From positions 1,628,267 to 1,692,266 of the forward strand of contig FJOG01000009.1 of NCBI GenBank assembly GCA_900073065.1: a stretch of DNA of 64,000 bases, read 5' to 3'. A program made the translations under genes and the position numbers. Below, piece after piece: positions 55,346-64,000 of the stretch. The first letter of the stretch is position 1. Each line of letters starts with the position of its first letter. The notes under the pieces are model-generated. The model did no database searches, was not told the DNA's origin, and saw only the letters and a list, made by a program, of their open reading frames with translations. This DNA comes from Phialocephala subalpina. Its lineage: Eukaryota > Ascomycota > Leotiomycetes > Helotiales > Mollisiaceae.

Positions 55346-56891
55346 TCAGCCAGGAAATGGAAACACCGCTAGACTCCTATAACCATTCGCTCCAACACTC
55401 CTGACTCCAAACTCCATGTTATCCTTACTGACTCTCACCGTCGCATTGCTCACTTCACCAACTCCAATCACATGCGTCCAAAACCTCTCACTTGTCGGCC
55501 TCCATACAATCTCGTAGCCTGCCGCCCCTGCAACCTTCACCCATTTCAACGAACTGTCATTCGTCAAGCCTGCCGTATCAACCGTAACGTTCTTCGGCAC
55601 ATCTGGCGCCATAGCAAGACTCCACGCCGCTGCGCCAGTGACCTTTCCTACACGGGAAATGTAGTAGAAATCGCAGAATTCGGAAAGATCGCCGTATTGT
55701 GTGCCGTTGTCCATCATTTGAACGTCTCGGCGCTGGTGAGCGAAATCCTCTCTCGGTTCCGTGAAGCGTGCAGCTGCGTATCCAGCAGCAAGAAAGGGCA
55801 TGTGATCACCTCCTCTTAAATACCTGTCTGCTCTGTACACGAGCTCAACACTCATTCCTGTAACATTATTGTTGGCCACGTCTCTCGTGAAGCGTCCTAG
55901 TTGCCTAGCTGGAGAATCGTTCTCGCCTCCAATAGACAGGCGTTGCGAAGCTCGTGTTGCCGTTTTAGTCGTAGGAAGGCCTTGAGCGAAGACTCGAATG
56001 ATGCTTGATCGATTCTTGCCGTCGTCACCGATTAGAGAGCCAACTATATCGTTCTTCCACATTCCTTCAACGTTATCTAAGCGGATAGAAAAAATTCGGG
56101 CTAGATAGGCACTGCCGTACAGACCTTGTTCTTCACCTGCTACGGCGGCGAAGATCATGGTTGCTGCTGTGCGATGCTTAGCCATTGCGTGGGCTAGTTC
56201 CATTGAGATGGCTACTCCGGAGGCACTTGAAAGCAGTCAGTGAATGTAACAACACATCTCGCGAAGGAGGCCCACTCGTCATCAACACCAGGAGCATCAT
56301 CAACGTAATTCATTACATCCGTATTTCTCGAGTTTTAATGGCCACTAAACATCGTCAGCTCGACTCTTCACAAGCATAAACTCACCTAACAACCACATAT
56401 CTCTCCGGGTCACTACTCCCTTTCAAAGTCGCGACAATGTTACTGATATTCGTCGGGAAGCTGATCCTACTCGCAACCGGCTGGATATAGCTCTACAACT
56501 CAACTGTCATCCGTCCCTCACTCTCTTCCGCGAATCCCTTATATTGCTCCAGTAAGGTTAACCAATCTCTCGCCGCACCAATACCCCTCACTGGATCTGT
56601 CTGCGTACTCAGCGTATGTCGTGTACCGAAGGACGCCAGTTTCTCGATGATAGCCTGTATTCTGACCGGGTCAACCTCTCCAAGTATAGCAGTGAGTTCC
56701 GCATCTGGGAGCTTTGCCGTGTATGGGGCACCGGGCTGTTCTGTCGGCCAGGCATTGATGGCGCAGAGATCAGTGGGAAAGGGGATCGCAGCTGTCGTAG
56801 TATCATAACTCCATTGATATTTCTGGATACTTTCAGTCGAAGCAACAAAAGAGGAAAGAAGCAAAACTGCTGCGACAATTGATGAAGCCAT
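55346..56891 (-). pseudogene. secreted M28-family aminopeptidase with two in-frame stops
   Basis: Splice-consistent model: exons 56891-56386, 56344-56276 and 56225-55346, 485 codons in one continuous frame, broken by TAG at 56495-56493 and TAA at 56337-56335. The signal peptide is SSIVAAVLLLSSFVAS. The second stop replaces the Tyr of the zinc-site motif expected as GHYDSR; here it reads GH-stop-NSR, so the following Asp is also lost. Other M28 features survive: NYVDDAPGVDDD-ASGVA across the intron, AGEEQGLYGS with the catalytic Glu, and GGDHMPF. A C-terminal fibronectin-III-like region follows. Splice sites and the rest of the frame are intact, so inactivation looks recent. Stop readthrough or sequence error are alternatives. 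Confidence 0.82.
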
Positions 56892-57647
56892 ACTGAACAG
56901 GAGCCGCCGAGAATGAGAGCTACTCAATTCCAGCAGCGCTATCGTTGCATTCTTAAACATTGCGATTACCAAGACAACTAAACATTGGCAATGACTTCAC
57001 CACATGGAGACCAAAATCTCGATACCTCGTTTTAGGTTAACGATGCCCTGGGAGGTGATGTTTGTGAGGGGTAGGTGATGAAAAAGGCAGCCCCTGTGAT
57101 GAATTTACCCAGATCCGGCAGGTCGAAGATAAAGATTGTACCTGGCAGTATTTCTTGGCTATATAAGAGTCTTGGCGTATGTGCCATTGGAAGCTGATGT
57201 GCCAATTACCTGGACGGGAATTTTTGAGAAGCGACAATGAGGGGAGAGTCGAGATGAAAGAGGGATGTTGAGGACTACCCAAATAGGAAAGGTGGAAGTA
57301 TCACGTGTTAGAGATCGCCACTTCAACATCTTTGAAGGCTGTACCTTCGTAGCGTGTTAGAGTTGTGACATGAGCCCTTCGGCTACTCATACTTCGTAAC
57401 TCTAGAGAGTTTCAGGCACGAAGTCTGCAGTACATCTGGATTGACATTCATTGGGACGACTTCTTGTTTCGTGGGAGAAACAGCAGACAACACTCGACAG
57501 AGACAGCTGTCTGTCAGCTGAGACCGCAGAGGCAGCAGAGAAAATGCCCGAAAATATCCTTCGTCGGAAATACTAGGTGGTTGCCCACCGATATGCAATA
57601 ATACACAAATGATTAAAATACTGGGGTCGAGTTCCAGACTCTACATT
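56892..57647. other. intergenic, nothing supported
   Basis: Flanks of the peptidase and Sur7-like genes. No coding or RNA feature recognised. Confidence 0.5.
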
Positions 57648-58959
57648 TCAAAAGTAACTCCCAATCTTAACATCTTCCTTTCCAATTTCCAGCTTACTCT
57701 CCGCCTTAAAATCCCTCCCCACCTCCCCCAAAAGCCCACTATAATTCCCCACCTCCTCAATGGTCCGTCTCCTCAACCTCACCGACCACGTCCTCACCTC
57801 CACGAACCAAACCGTACTCCAATATAAACTACTTACCAACATCAGACCAAAGCTAATCCAAACAAAAACAAGAAACTGGCTCCCAGCTTTGGAGTACAAG
57901 CTGATATCATTGCCGATACTGTTCGCAGCTGAGTTTATCGCTGCGACGGCAGCGGTTGCGGCAGCGGTACCGATGGCGTGGAAGGTGAAGCCTAGGAGGG
58001 AGAAGCCGAGGTTGATGTAGATTAGGATGGAGTTTTGTGGAAGGAGGAAAGAGAGGAGAGAGCCGAGGGCGCTGATGGAGCTGCCTATGAGCGAGATGAC
58101 GAAGGAGGCGAAGATGGCTTTGGTTAGTATCGTTACGGCGCTGCCGAGTGTGCCACCGGCGCCAGATACGGAGGATAGGATAGGGGCGCTGATGTTGGTG
58201 TTTGCGATTTTGATAGAGCTTGGGATGTTGATGTTGGAGAGGCCTGCAGAGAGGGCGGTCAGTGGTGGTTCCTGATGAATTGCCACATATGACCTAGTCA
58301 TGATGTGACGGGAGTTCGAAGGGAGACCTTTATAGACTCAAACTCACCAGAGGTTGCATTAGAGTAGGACATGCATTTCTCGCTGCTATATGTAGACCCC
58401 GGGTTGCTCGCATTCGCATAGCTGCCCATGCAAATGTTGTTCATATGTAGACTGTAATAGTCACTGATTCCCAGATACTTCGTAATGCTAGACGCCACCT
58501 CGGTTTCGATTTTGGTAAGTCCAGAATCTAGATCGTCTGTGATATTCTGGACCACCCCGTTGAAGACATCCCCTATCTGTCCCAGAATTCCTTGCAGGCC
58601 TCCGGCTAGACCCCCTGTCGCTGTGCTTGAGGGTGCTGAAGAAGATTTCGTTGTGCTTGAGGTTGATAGGCCAAATGGGTCTAGGATGGAGGAACGTTTC
58701 CCCGTGTTTGTAGCAGGCGTGAATTTGACGATGTTTTGTCCGACGGTTGAGGAATTTACCTGTTAGTAGGTTAGCAAGTACTTTGTTGGATATATTTGCA
58801 GGATTTATGAGTACGTACTGTGAGCAGATTGGAGTTCTCGAACATGCCAGGAGCAGACCCAGAGAGAACCGCCAGAAGCGTGAGAACAAAGGAAACGATT
58901 AAGAAAGCGAACGGAACGAGGGCTGTAAGCCGAACTCTTCGGCTTTTGGGAGTTTCCAT
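57648..58959 (-). CDS. Sur7/PalI-family membrane protein
   Basis: Three exons: 58959-58819, 58759-58348 and 58243-57648, giving 382 aa. There is one N-terminal membrane segment (LVPFAFLIVSFVLTLLAVL), then a large Ser/Thr/Asn-rich extracellular loop with two cysteine-containing stretches (NNICMGSYA, KCMSYSNATSG). Three further membrane segments cluster near residues 225-330 (FASFVISLIGSSISALGSLL, IYINLGFSLLGFTFHAIGT, FLVFVWISFGLMLVSSLYW), and a basic cytosolic tail follows. The topology and NICMGSY-type signature fit the Sur7/PalI family of eisosome (MCC) or pH-sensing claudin-like proteins; which subgroup is uncertain. An alternative upstream ATG (59028) is less likely because it delays the first membrane segment. 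Confidence 0.85.
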
Positions 58960-60244
58960 GTCTGATATAGACTTTGTTGTATACAATATGCTGGCACGAG
59001 AACTGAGGTCGAGGGTTGATGTCTTCAAAGATCGAGATACATGGGTTTATACGTATCTGTCGATTCTGGAGGCCATGATTGAAACATGGCAGAAGCACTA
59101 TCAGAAAGTAATCGAACGGAAGGTTTGACTCTTTGAGATGATACAATGCTGATGGACGTGGTCGGATCAAGAGTCAGCTTCAAGATGGTGAGATGAAACC
59201 AATAACCTGCATCTGAAAAGGCGACGTTTTTGACTGTGGTTAGAGTTCTTGCGTCAAGATGACAGTTGTTGGTTTGCGATGCGATCCGCGTCACATTGAT
59301 CCGAGAATTTGAAAGCGCGACGCATGAAACTTGTCATCCCAAGTATGGCAAAAGGCTAGTTGGATTGTTTTTCAAGAACGACTTCTGAACACGACCAATT
59401 GGGACGTGTGGTTTGGCGCGAGAGCCAGAGCTTGAAACAGTCAGCCCCACTCCTAGCAGCACGGCCTTGCATTGACACCGACCTTCGTATCAACTCAAAG
59501 GCCATACTTGAATACACTTAGGGAATTACATAACCAATTATCGCATGGCACGTTATGATTGTGCATGTTCAAGCGCTGCGCCTGTATCAAAGAACGTAAG
59601 GAAATACTGAGCCACGTGATAACTGAGCAGCTGCCCCTTCAGTTCTGTGCTGCCGGGAAGATTGTATCAGAAAATGCTAAAGTCGGAAGAGTCTCAAGGC
59701 AGAGAGGTTTCAAATCAAACAATATAGGCATCAAATGCAGAAGCCGCAAAACAAAAAAGCGGCAAAGGTGAGAAACTTCAAGCCAGAAAATTTTCAACTA
59801 GAAAACATCAAGACAGAAAACCCTCAGACGATAAAATGCTCAAATTAGAAGCGCGGCAAACAGTGACTGCGTCAGTGAATGTCTTGGCTAGAGCGCCAAT
59901 GTCGAGAGCTTCGCCGACTTCAGAATCTTGTGCTTGGACAGGTTGGTCTCTTCAGAGGCATGGCTTCCCTGGAGAGTCATCGAATGGCACATCATCCGAA
60001 CGAAATCCGAACGAACATCGAACTCTTATATATACCACAAAACAAACGCTATAAGAACAACAACAAATCCCTCCCCAGAGCGATTCTCTTCGCTCCTAAA
60101 AACGCCACCCATGCATATGCTTACATCCCCAGATCCCATACCCCACCCCCATTCCGTTTACCTAAAGAACTATTGTGTGCGGTGATGTATAATACAAAAG
60201 AACTATATCCCTCTCTATCTAATGAGCGATCATCTCAATTCAAT
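58960..60244. other. intergenic, nothing supported; ATTCA microsatellite at its end
   Basis: No convincing gene. AAAAC/AAGC-rich sequence around 59745-59835. Four CAATT-type pentamers lie at about 60236-60254, directly before the stop codon of the next gene. Confidence 0.5.
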
Positions 60245-63200
60245 TCAATTCAATGCCCCTAGAATTTTCTTTATGCTCTTCCTCCTCTTTTCGCCTCCTT
60301 CCTCTTCAACATGAACATCTGTCGATGAAGGAGAGCTCGTGTTCTGTCTTTCCTTCAATTGCTTCAGCCGACCCAAGGTATTTGCGAGCACGCCTCCTTC
60401 GTTTCCGTTCCGAATGCTCTTCGAGACTGAGGATTCGTGTTCGTAACTGCTGTCTGGGTGGCTGTAACTTGTCTCAGGGCGATTGTGACTGCTAACTGGA
60501 CGATTGCTCTGCTGCGATGAAGGTGTCATAGCTAGAGATGAAGGCACACTATTCACACGACCTGGACCTTGGAAAGACACGATGCTGCTAGAATCGCTCG
60601 GCGTTCTCGTCAGACCATTCCTACTAGATGAGAAGGACTGACGTGGACTTGTTGACCGATCTGACTTTCCAAACGTCGTTGGGCTGCCGCCTTTGATACT
60701 CGCGTCACTATTGTCATGAGAATTGTCCTGACTCGATGGAGCTAGAAGCATGCTACTTGTAGCAAGCTCTCGCAATCGGTGTTGTTGAGCAGTATTCGGT
60801 CGATGCTTGCTGAACTTGTTCCCGATGATAGCACCAGTGTGGGAGATTAGGGCGCGAATGACGTCCTTCTTAAGAGCAAGTGCTAGGTCTAGGTTTGACC
60901 AGGTCTTGTTGCGGTACTCGATCTCTGGCAGGCGGAAGACAAAGTCGTGTACGTCCTCGATGTTGCGCTCTCCCTTCCCTTTATAACTCAGGCAGAGTAC
61001 AACACTTGGTATCTTGACATAAGCGAGTGTCATGTAATTGGAAGCTCGAGACATCATCTGAGTCAGGTCGTCCGAGGGCTTTTCCTTCGACTTGTTTCGA
61101 TGTAACTGGAAGCGTGCCTTAGGCTTAACATCGCTATTCATTGACTGAATATCCTGGTTAGACATATTGGTGGAAGATCGGCCAAGAGTTGGCTTTGACC
61201 CAATGCTGGACTGCAAGCTCTCAATAGATGCCTTCTTGCCCAAAGTCTTCAGTGAGCCTCGTGAGCTTGCCGCTTGCTTGCTGCTTGATGGGAAGAGTCG
61301 GAAATGATGGCCTTCGCCAGAATGCATGCTTGAAGCCTTGGTTTTGCCTGAGATCGCGGTACTTGGGCGGGCTTCTGAAGTCATGGTCGGCCTCAGTCGA
61401 AGTTCCAAGGATCCTGCTCTTGTGCTGGACGCTGAATCATGTCTGGCAGACAGACCATTCGCGTTGTTGGATTTGTCTAGGCCGTTGCTCTCCTCGTCTT
61501 CGTCCTCATCGTCATCCACGGGTGTCATCGTCTTGACCATGAAAGGTGACTTGTTCTGTTTGTCATTTGAACCCGGGAACATGTAGTCGAAGAGTCGTTT
61601 TCCAACTTCACGCTCAAGCTGGATCTTCATTGGGAAGAGGTTGACTTCAAAATGGTCCATCACCGGAATACCAGCAATCGCCTCGAGCATATACCAATAA
61701 ACCCTCAGCATCTTTTGATTGCCTCCTTCGTTGAAATTGCCACGGTTCCCGTCCTCGTAAGGTGCAAACATCTCCGGGTAGATCGCGTCCGGAAGTAGAT
61801 TCAGACCCACGATCTTGCCAATCTGCATGAGATTGTTGTGAGAACCATCGGAATTATCAGTCCGGTCATACTCTGCATGTTGCAGTTGGAACTCCATGAG
61901 TGGCTCATTGTTATCGCGGATCAAATGCCAAACAATCTGATCAGAGGAAATGTTCCACCTTAGCAGGCCGGCAGATTGCGAGCCATCATACTTTCGCTGC
62001 GAAGAAGTGATAGCCTTCATCATGAAGAAAAGTTCATCTTCACAGCTGGTAAGATCCTTGTCAAGTGCAAGCCTGTCCTCCCAACCTCTCTTATCGAGAT
62101 ATTTTGAGTTGATCTGGAACTGAGTCTTGATTTCGTCAAGTTGTCTGATCCGCTCTTGAAGTCTGGTGACCATCTCAGGAGCTCCACGCAGGTCGCTGAA
62201 ATCCGAAGCCAGCATAATCTTTTCAAGCCGCTCAGTTCTTGTTTTCTCGAGAGGCTCGCTGTACATGAGAAGGTCTAGTACGATGATGTACATTGCATAA
62301 TATTGTGCTGAGTTGCAGATGGCTCGGACTTGAGGGAACTCAACCCAGAGGTGGTCCATACGATTTTCTTCGTTGTTGGGACTAGTCGGATGACTAGATT
62401 CGGAGCTGTTGACTTCGTCATTGTACTTGAGGCGCAGCGTATTATATTTGTCGTATCGCAAAGACGCGGAGGTCTTCTGGACAACACGCTTGAAACCAAA
62501 TGGGTCCACTTGAAAGTCGAACATGACTTCCATCGGCACCCAAGGCGGCCAAGCAGACCCAGCAGGCACTCCATAGTGATTTCCAGAATACATTGACAAT
62601 AGCTGGGAGGAGAACCACTTCTGGTGAGTAACAAAGAATTGCGTACTATCCATCTCAACAGAGAAGCGTCGTTGCACAAGGCCACTGACTTCATCGTAGA
62701 TGCGATCCTTGTCCATGACTTCGACGACTTTGCCTTCCATTCCTTTCGCAGTGACCAGTACAACTGCTTTGGGGTTCTTGTCACTCTGGAGCTGGATCTG
62801 TGGGGCGATGAGTCGCAAGTGGTAACTGTTCTGTGGCAAGAAATCGTGGCCGATATTCGACTCCAGATTCTCCGTCGATACTCTTTGACTTGCTTCTTGA
62901 CGACGAGCAGTAGGATCGTCTGCGTTCACAAACTTCTTACCGTCGGCAAGTATCTCAGCAATCCGGTCTTGGACATCTTGATATGCGGAACTGTGGCTTG
63001 ACTCGGAGTTCGAGGGTGCTGACTTGGTCTCTTTGATCGATGGCTCTGAAGATGGCTTTGTTGTCTTCTGCTTGCTTTGTTCCTCCACGATGTCGAGTAT
63101 GAATTTGACAGCTCTCCGTGACAGATAATAGACAAAGCCTCGCCTTTGGCTGACCTGGTGGATATATCGAAGAATGATGTTCCTGAGAAGATTGTTCCAT

Positions 63201-64000
63201 TTGAGCTGCATGTTGTGAATGACAAAGCGGTTATTGAAATCACTGATAAATTCTGCACCGGGGTTGGTGTCCATGCCTTCGGTTGTGGAATCGCAATCTT
63301 TGGGAGAAGTTTCACCATCGCTGTCAACGTCGGCATCGCCATCTGGAACTGCTCGTTTAGTATCGGTATGAATGCGCATGTTCATGCGGCGCATCATTGA
63401 CTCTAAGAACAGCCTCTTGTCACGCAGGACTTGGCCATGCTTGTTCATTTGGTCGAGCTCTGCTTTTAGGGTGTTGTTGACCTCTTGAAGATGCTTGAGC
63501 TCTGCTTCTCCCACAGCTTTCGAGTGTGCTGCCAGTTGTTCATCAATCTGAGCAAGACGCTTTTGTATCAACTGACATTGCACGCGTCGGGGATCATCGT
63601 CCTTGCTCATGATACAGAAATGTGTATTCTCCGATCCGAAAGCGCTCGTTCTGTCAGGATCACCAGATATTGAGTCCCCATGATCAGTCTGGCGGAAGTA
63701 TGTGAAGCGCGGAGCGTAAGCTAATGGTAGAATCTTCGTCTCGGGGTTTGCTTCTGATGGTAGAATCCAGTCCAATTCAACAAAGTCATCCATATCAATC
63801 CAGCTGAAATCGTTGTCTGGGATTTCGAAGTGTGATAAGTCTGTACTGCCCACAGTATCTTGTGTAACTAGGTTCAAGGTCGCAGATGCCTTCTGAAGAT
63901 CTTCAGGGGTAGTGCCTGCAATGCTAGCTGACACTGCTCGAATATCCGCTGACACGAGGTCAAGCTGTGCTTGGTGCATCTTCATGCCACTAGTCTTGCC
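60245..64000 (-). CDS. FMP27: Fmp27/Hobbit-type bridge-like lipid transfer protein, C-terminal part
   Basis: The frame is open from the window edge to the stop at 60245, so only the 3' about 1250 codons of a gene expected to exceed 2500 codons are present. Yeast Fmp27 and its relatives form a long hydrophobic groove (RBG repeats) and move phospholipids at membrane contact sites. The visible part holds the FMP27-type region and a coiled coil (about residues 130-200). A conserved core follows with HNMQLKWNNLLRNIILRYIH, YHLRLIAPQIQLQSDKNPKA, WPPWVPMEVMFDFQVDPFGF and YPEMFAPYEDGNRGNFNEGG. The C terminus is Ser-rich, disordered and ends in basic residues (KRRKSIKKILGALN). No introns in this part. 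Confidence 0.9.
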   Translation of the reverse strand, partial: GKTSGMKMHQAQLDLVSADIRAVSASIAGTTPEDLQKASATLNLVTQDTVGSTDLSHFEIPDNDFSWIDMDDFVELDWILPSEANPETKILPLAYAPRFTYFRQTDHGDSISGDPDRTSAFGSENTHFCIMSKDDDPRRVQCQLIQKRLAQIDEQLAAHSKAVGEAELKHLQEVNNTLKAELDQMNKHGQVLRDKRLFLESMMRRMNMRIHTDTKRAVPDGDADVDSDGETSPKDCDSTTEGMDTNPGAEFISDFNNRFVIHNMQLKWNNLLRNIILRYIHQVSQRRGFVYYLSRRAVKFILDIVEEQSKQKTTKPSSEPSIKETKSAPSNSESSHSSAYQDVQDRIAEILADGKKFVNADDPTARRQEASQRVSTENLESNIGHDFLPQNSYHLRLIAPQIQLQSDKNPKAVVLVTAKGMEGKVVEVMDKDRIYDEVSGLVQRRFSVEMDSTQFFVTHQKWFSSQLLSMYSGNHYGVPAGSAWPPWVPMEVMFDFQVDPFGFKRVVQKTSASLRYDKYNTLRLKYNDEVNSSESSHPTSPNNEENRMDHLWVEFPQVRAICNSAQYYAMYIIVLDLLMYSEPLEKTRTERLEKIMLASDFSDLRGAPEMVTRLQERIRQLDEIKTQFQINSKYLDKRGWEDRLALDKDLTSCEDELFFMMKAITSSQRKYDGSQSAGLLRWNISSDQIVWHLIRDNNEPLMEFQLQHAEYDRTDNSDGSHNNLMQIGKIVGLNLLPDAIYPEMFAPYEDGNRGNFNEGGNQKMLRVYWYMLEAIAGIPVMDHFEVNLFPMKIQLEREVGKRLFDYMFPGSNDKQNKSPFMVKTMTPVDDDEDEDEESNGLDKSNNANGLSARHDSASSTRAGSLELRLRPTMTSEARPSTAISGKTKASSMHSGEGHHFRLFPSSSKQAASSRGSLKTLGKKASIESLQSSIGSKPTLGRSSTNMSNQDIQSMNSDVKPKARFQLHRNKSKEKPSDDLTQMMSRASNYMTLAYVKIPSVVLCLSYKGKGERNIEDVHDFVFRLPEIEYRNKTWSNLDLALALKKDVIRALISHTGAIIGNKFSKHRPNTAQQHRLRELATSSMLLAPSSQDNSHDNSDASIKGGSPTTFGKSDRSTSPRQSFSSSRNGLTRTPSDSSSIVSFQGPGRVNSVPSSLAMTPSSQQSNRPVSSHNRPETSYSHPDSSYEHESSVSKSIRNGNEGGVLANTLGRLKQLKERQNTSSPSSTDVHVEEEGGEKRRKSIKKILGALN

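Noticed and set aside
45390..57000. RIP as the sole explanation for the broken genes
   Set aside because: Most lesions are indels or frame shifts, and the sequence is not markedly AT-rich; only single stops fit a CpA-to-TpA change.

Overview
The window reads as nuclear DNA of a filamentous ascomycete (Pezizomycotina). Helotiales/Leotiomycetes is plausible, but this is an inference from overall style only. Support: compact protein genes split by 45-62 nt GT-AG introns, many with TACTAAC or CTRAC branch points; a typical complement of ascomycete housekeeping genes; intron-bearing tRNA; no operons. There is one assembly gap (N run, 38096-38676).

Region 1 (0-28.9 kb) is gene-dense and conserved. 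Order: a split tRNA-Ala; fluoride exporter FEX; a bacterial-type uracil phosphoribosyltransferase; a Sec2-domain protein; an unrecognised 402-aa protein; ribosomal protein L32; a farnesylation-motif type A DnaJ; mitochondrial glutamyl-tRNA synthetase; COP9 signalosome subunit 5; the Ase1/PRC1 microtubule bundler; an unrecognised GNAT-like protein; a Ptm1/LUSTR seven-TM protein; the tRNA 2-thiolation factor Ncs2/Ctu2; the mitochondrial oxaloacetate carrier Oac1; and the WD40 protein Swd2. Exon-intron structures were worked out by hand and the reading frame closes across every junction.

Region 2 (29.5-34 kb) holds lineage-specific, coding-like but broken reading frames on both strands. It is followed by an intact DNA ligase IV gene (34.2-37.4 kb) and a gap-containing, gene-poor stretch to 40.9 kb. 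An intact, disordered fungal protein lies at 40.96-42.4 kb.

Region 3 (42.4-57 kb) is an erosion zone. It contains a diverged tandem array with a period of about 140-175 bp (44.0-45.25 kb), a broken NmrA-like gene, an intact aldehyde dehydrogenase, and broken BTB, cupin, methyltransferase and M28-peptidase genes. The intact EH-domain gene IRS4 sits among them. A decayed accessory metabolic cluster is one possible explanation.

Region 4 (57.6-64 kb) has a Sur7/PalI-type membrane protein and the 3' part of a giant Fmp27/BLTP-type lipid-transfer gene that runs off the window.

The most unusual observations are: (a) a tRNA-Ala(UGC) gene carrying, besides a 13-nt anticodon-loop intron, a 52-nt D-loop insertion with perfect mRNA-type intron signals, whose removal restores a canonical D loop; (b) a recurring 5' C-rich to 3' G-rich strand-composition switch inside many unrelated genes on both strands; (c) the pseudogene and tandem-repeat zone at 44-57 kb.
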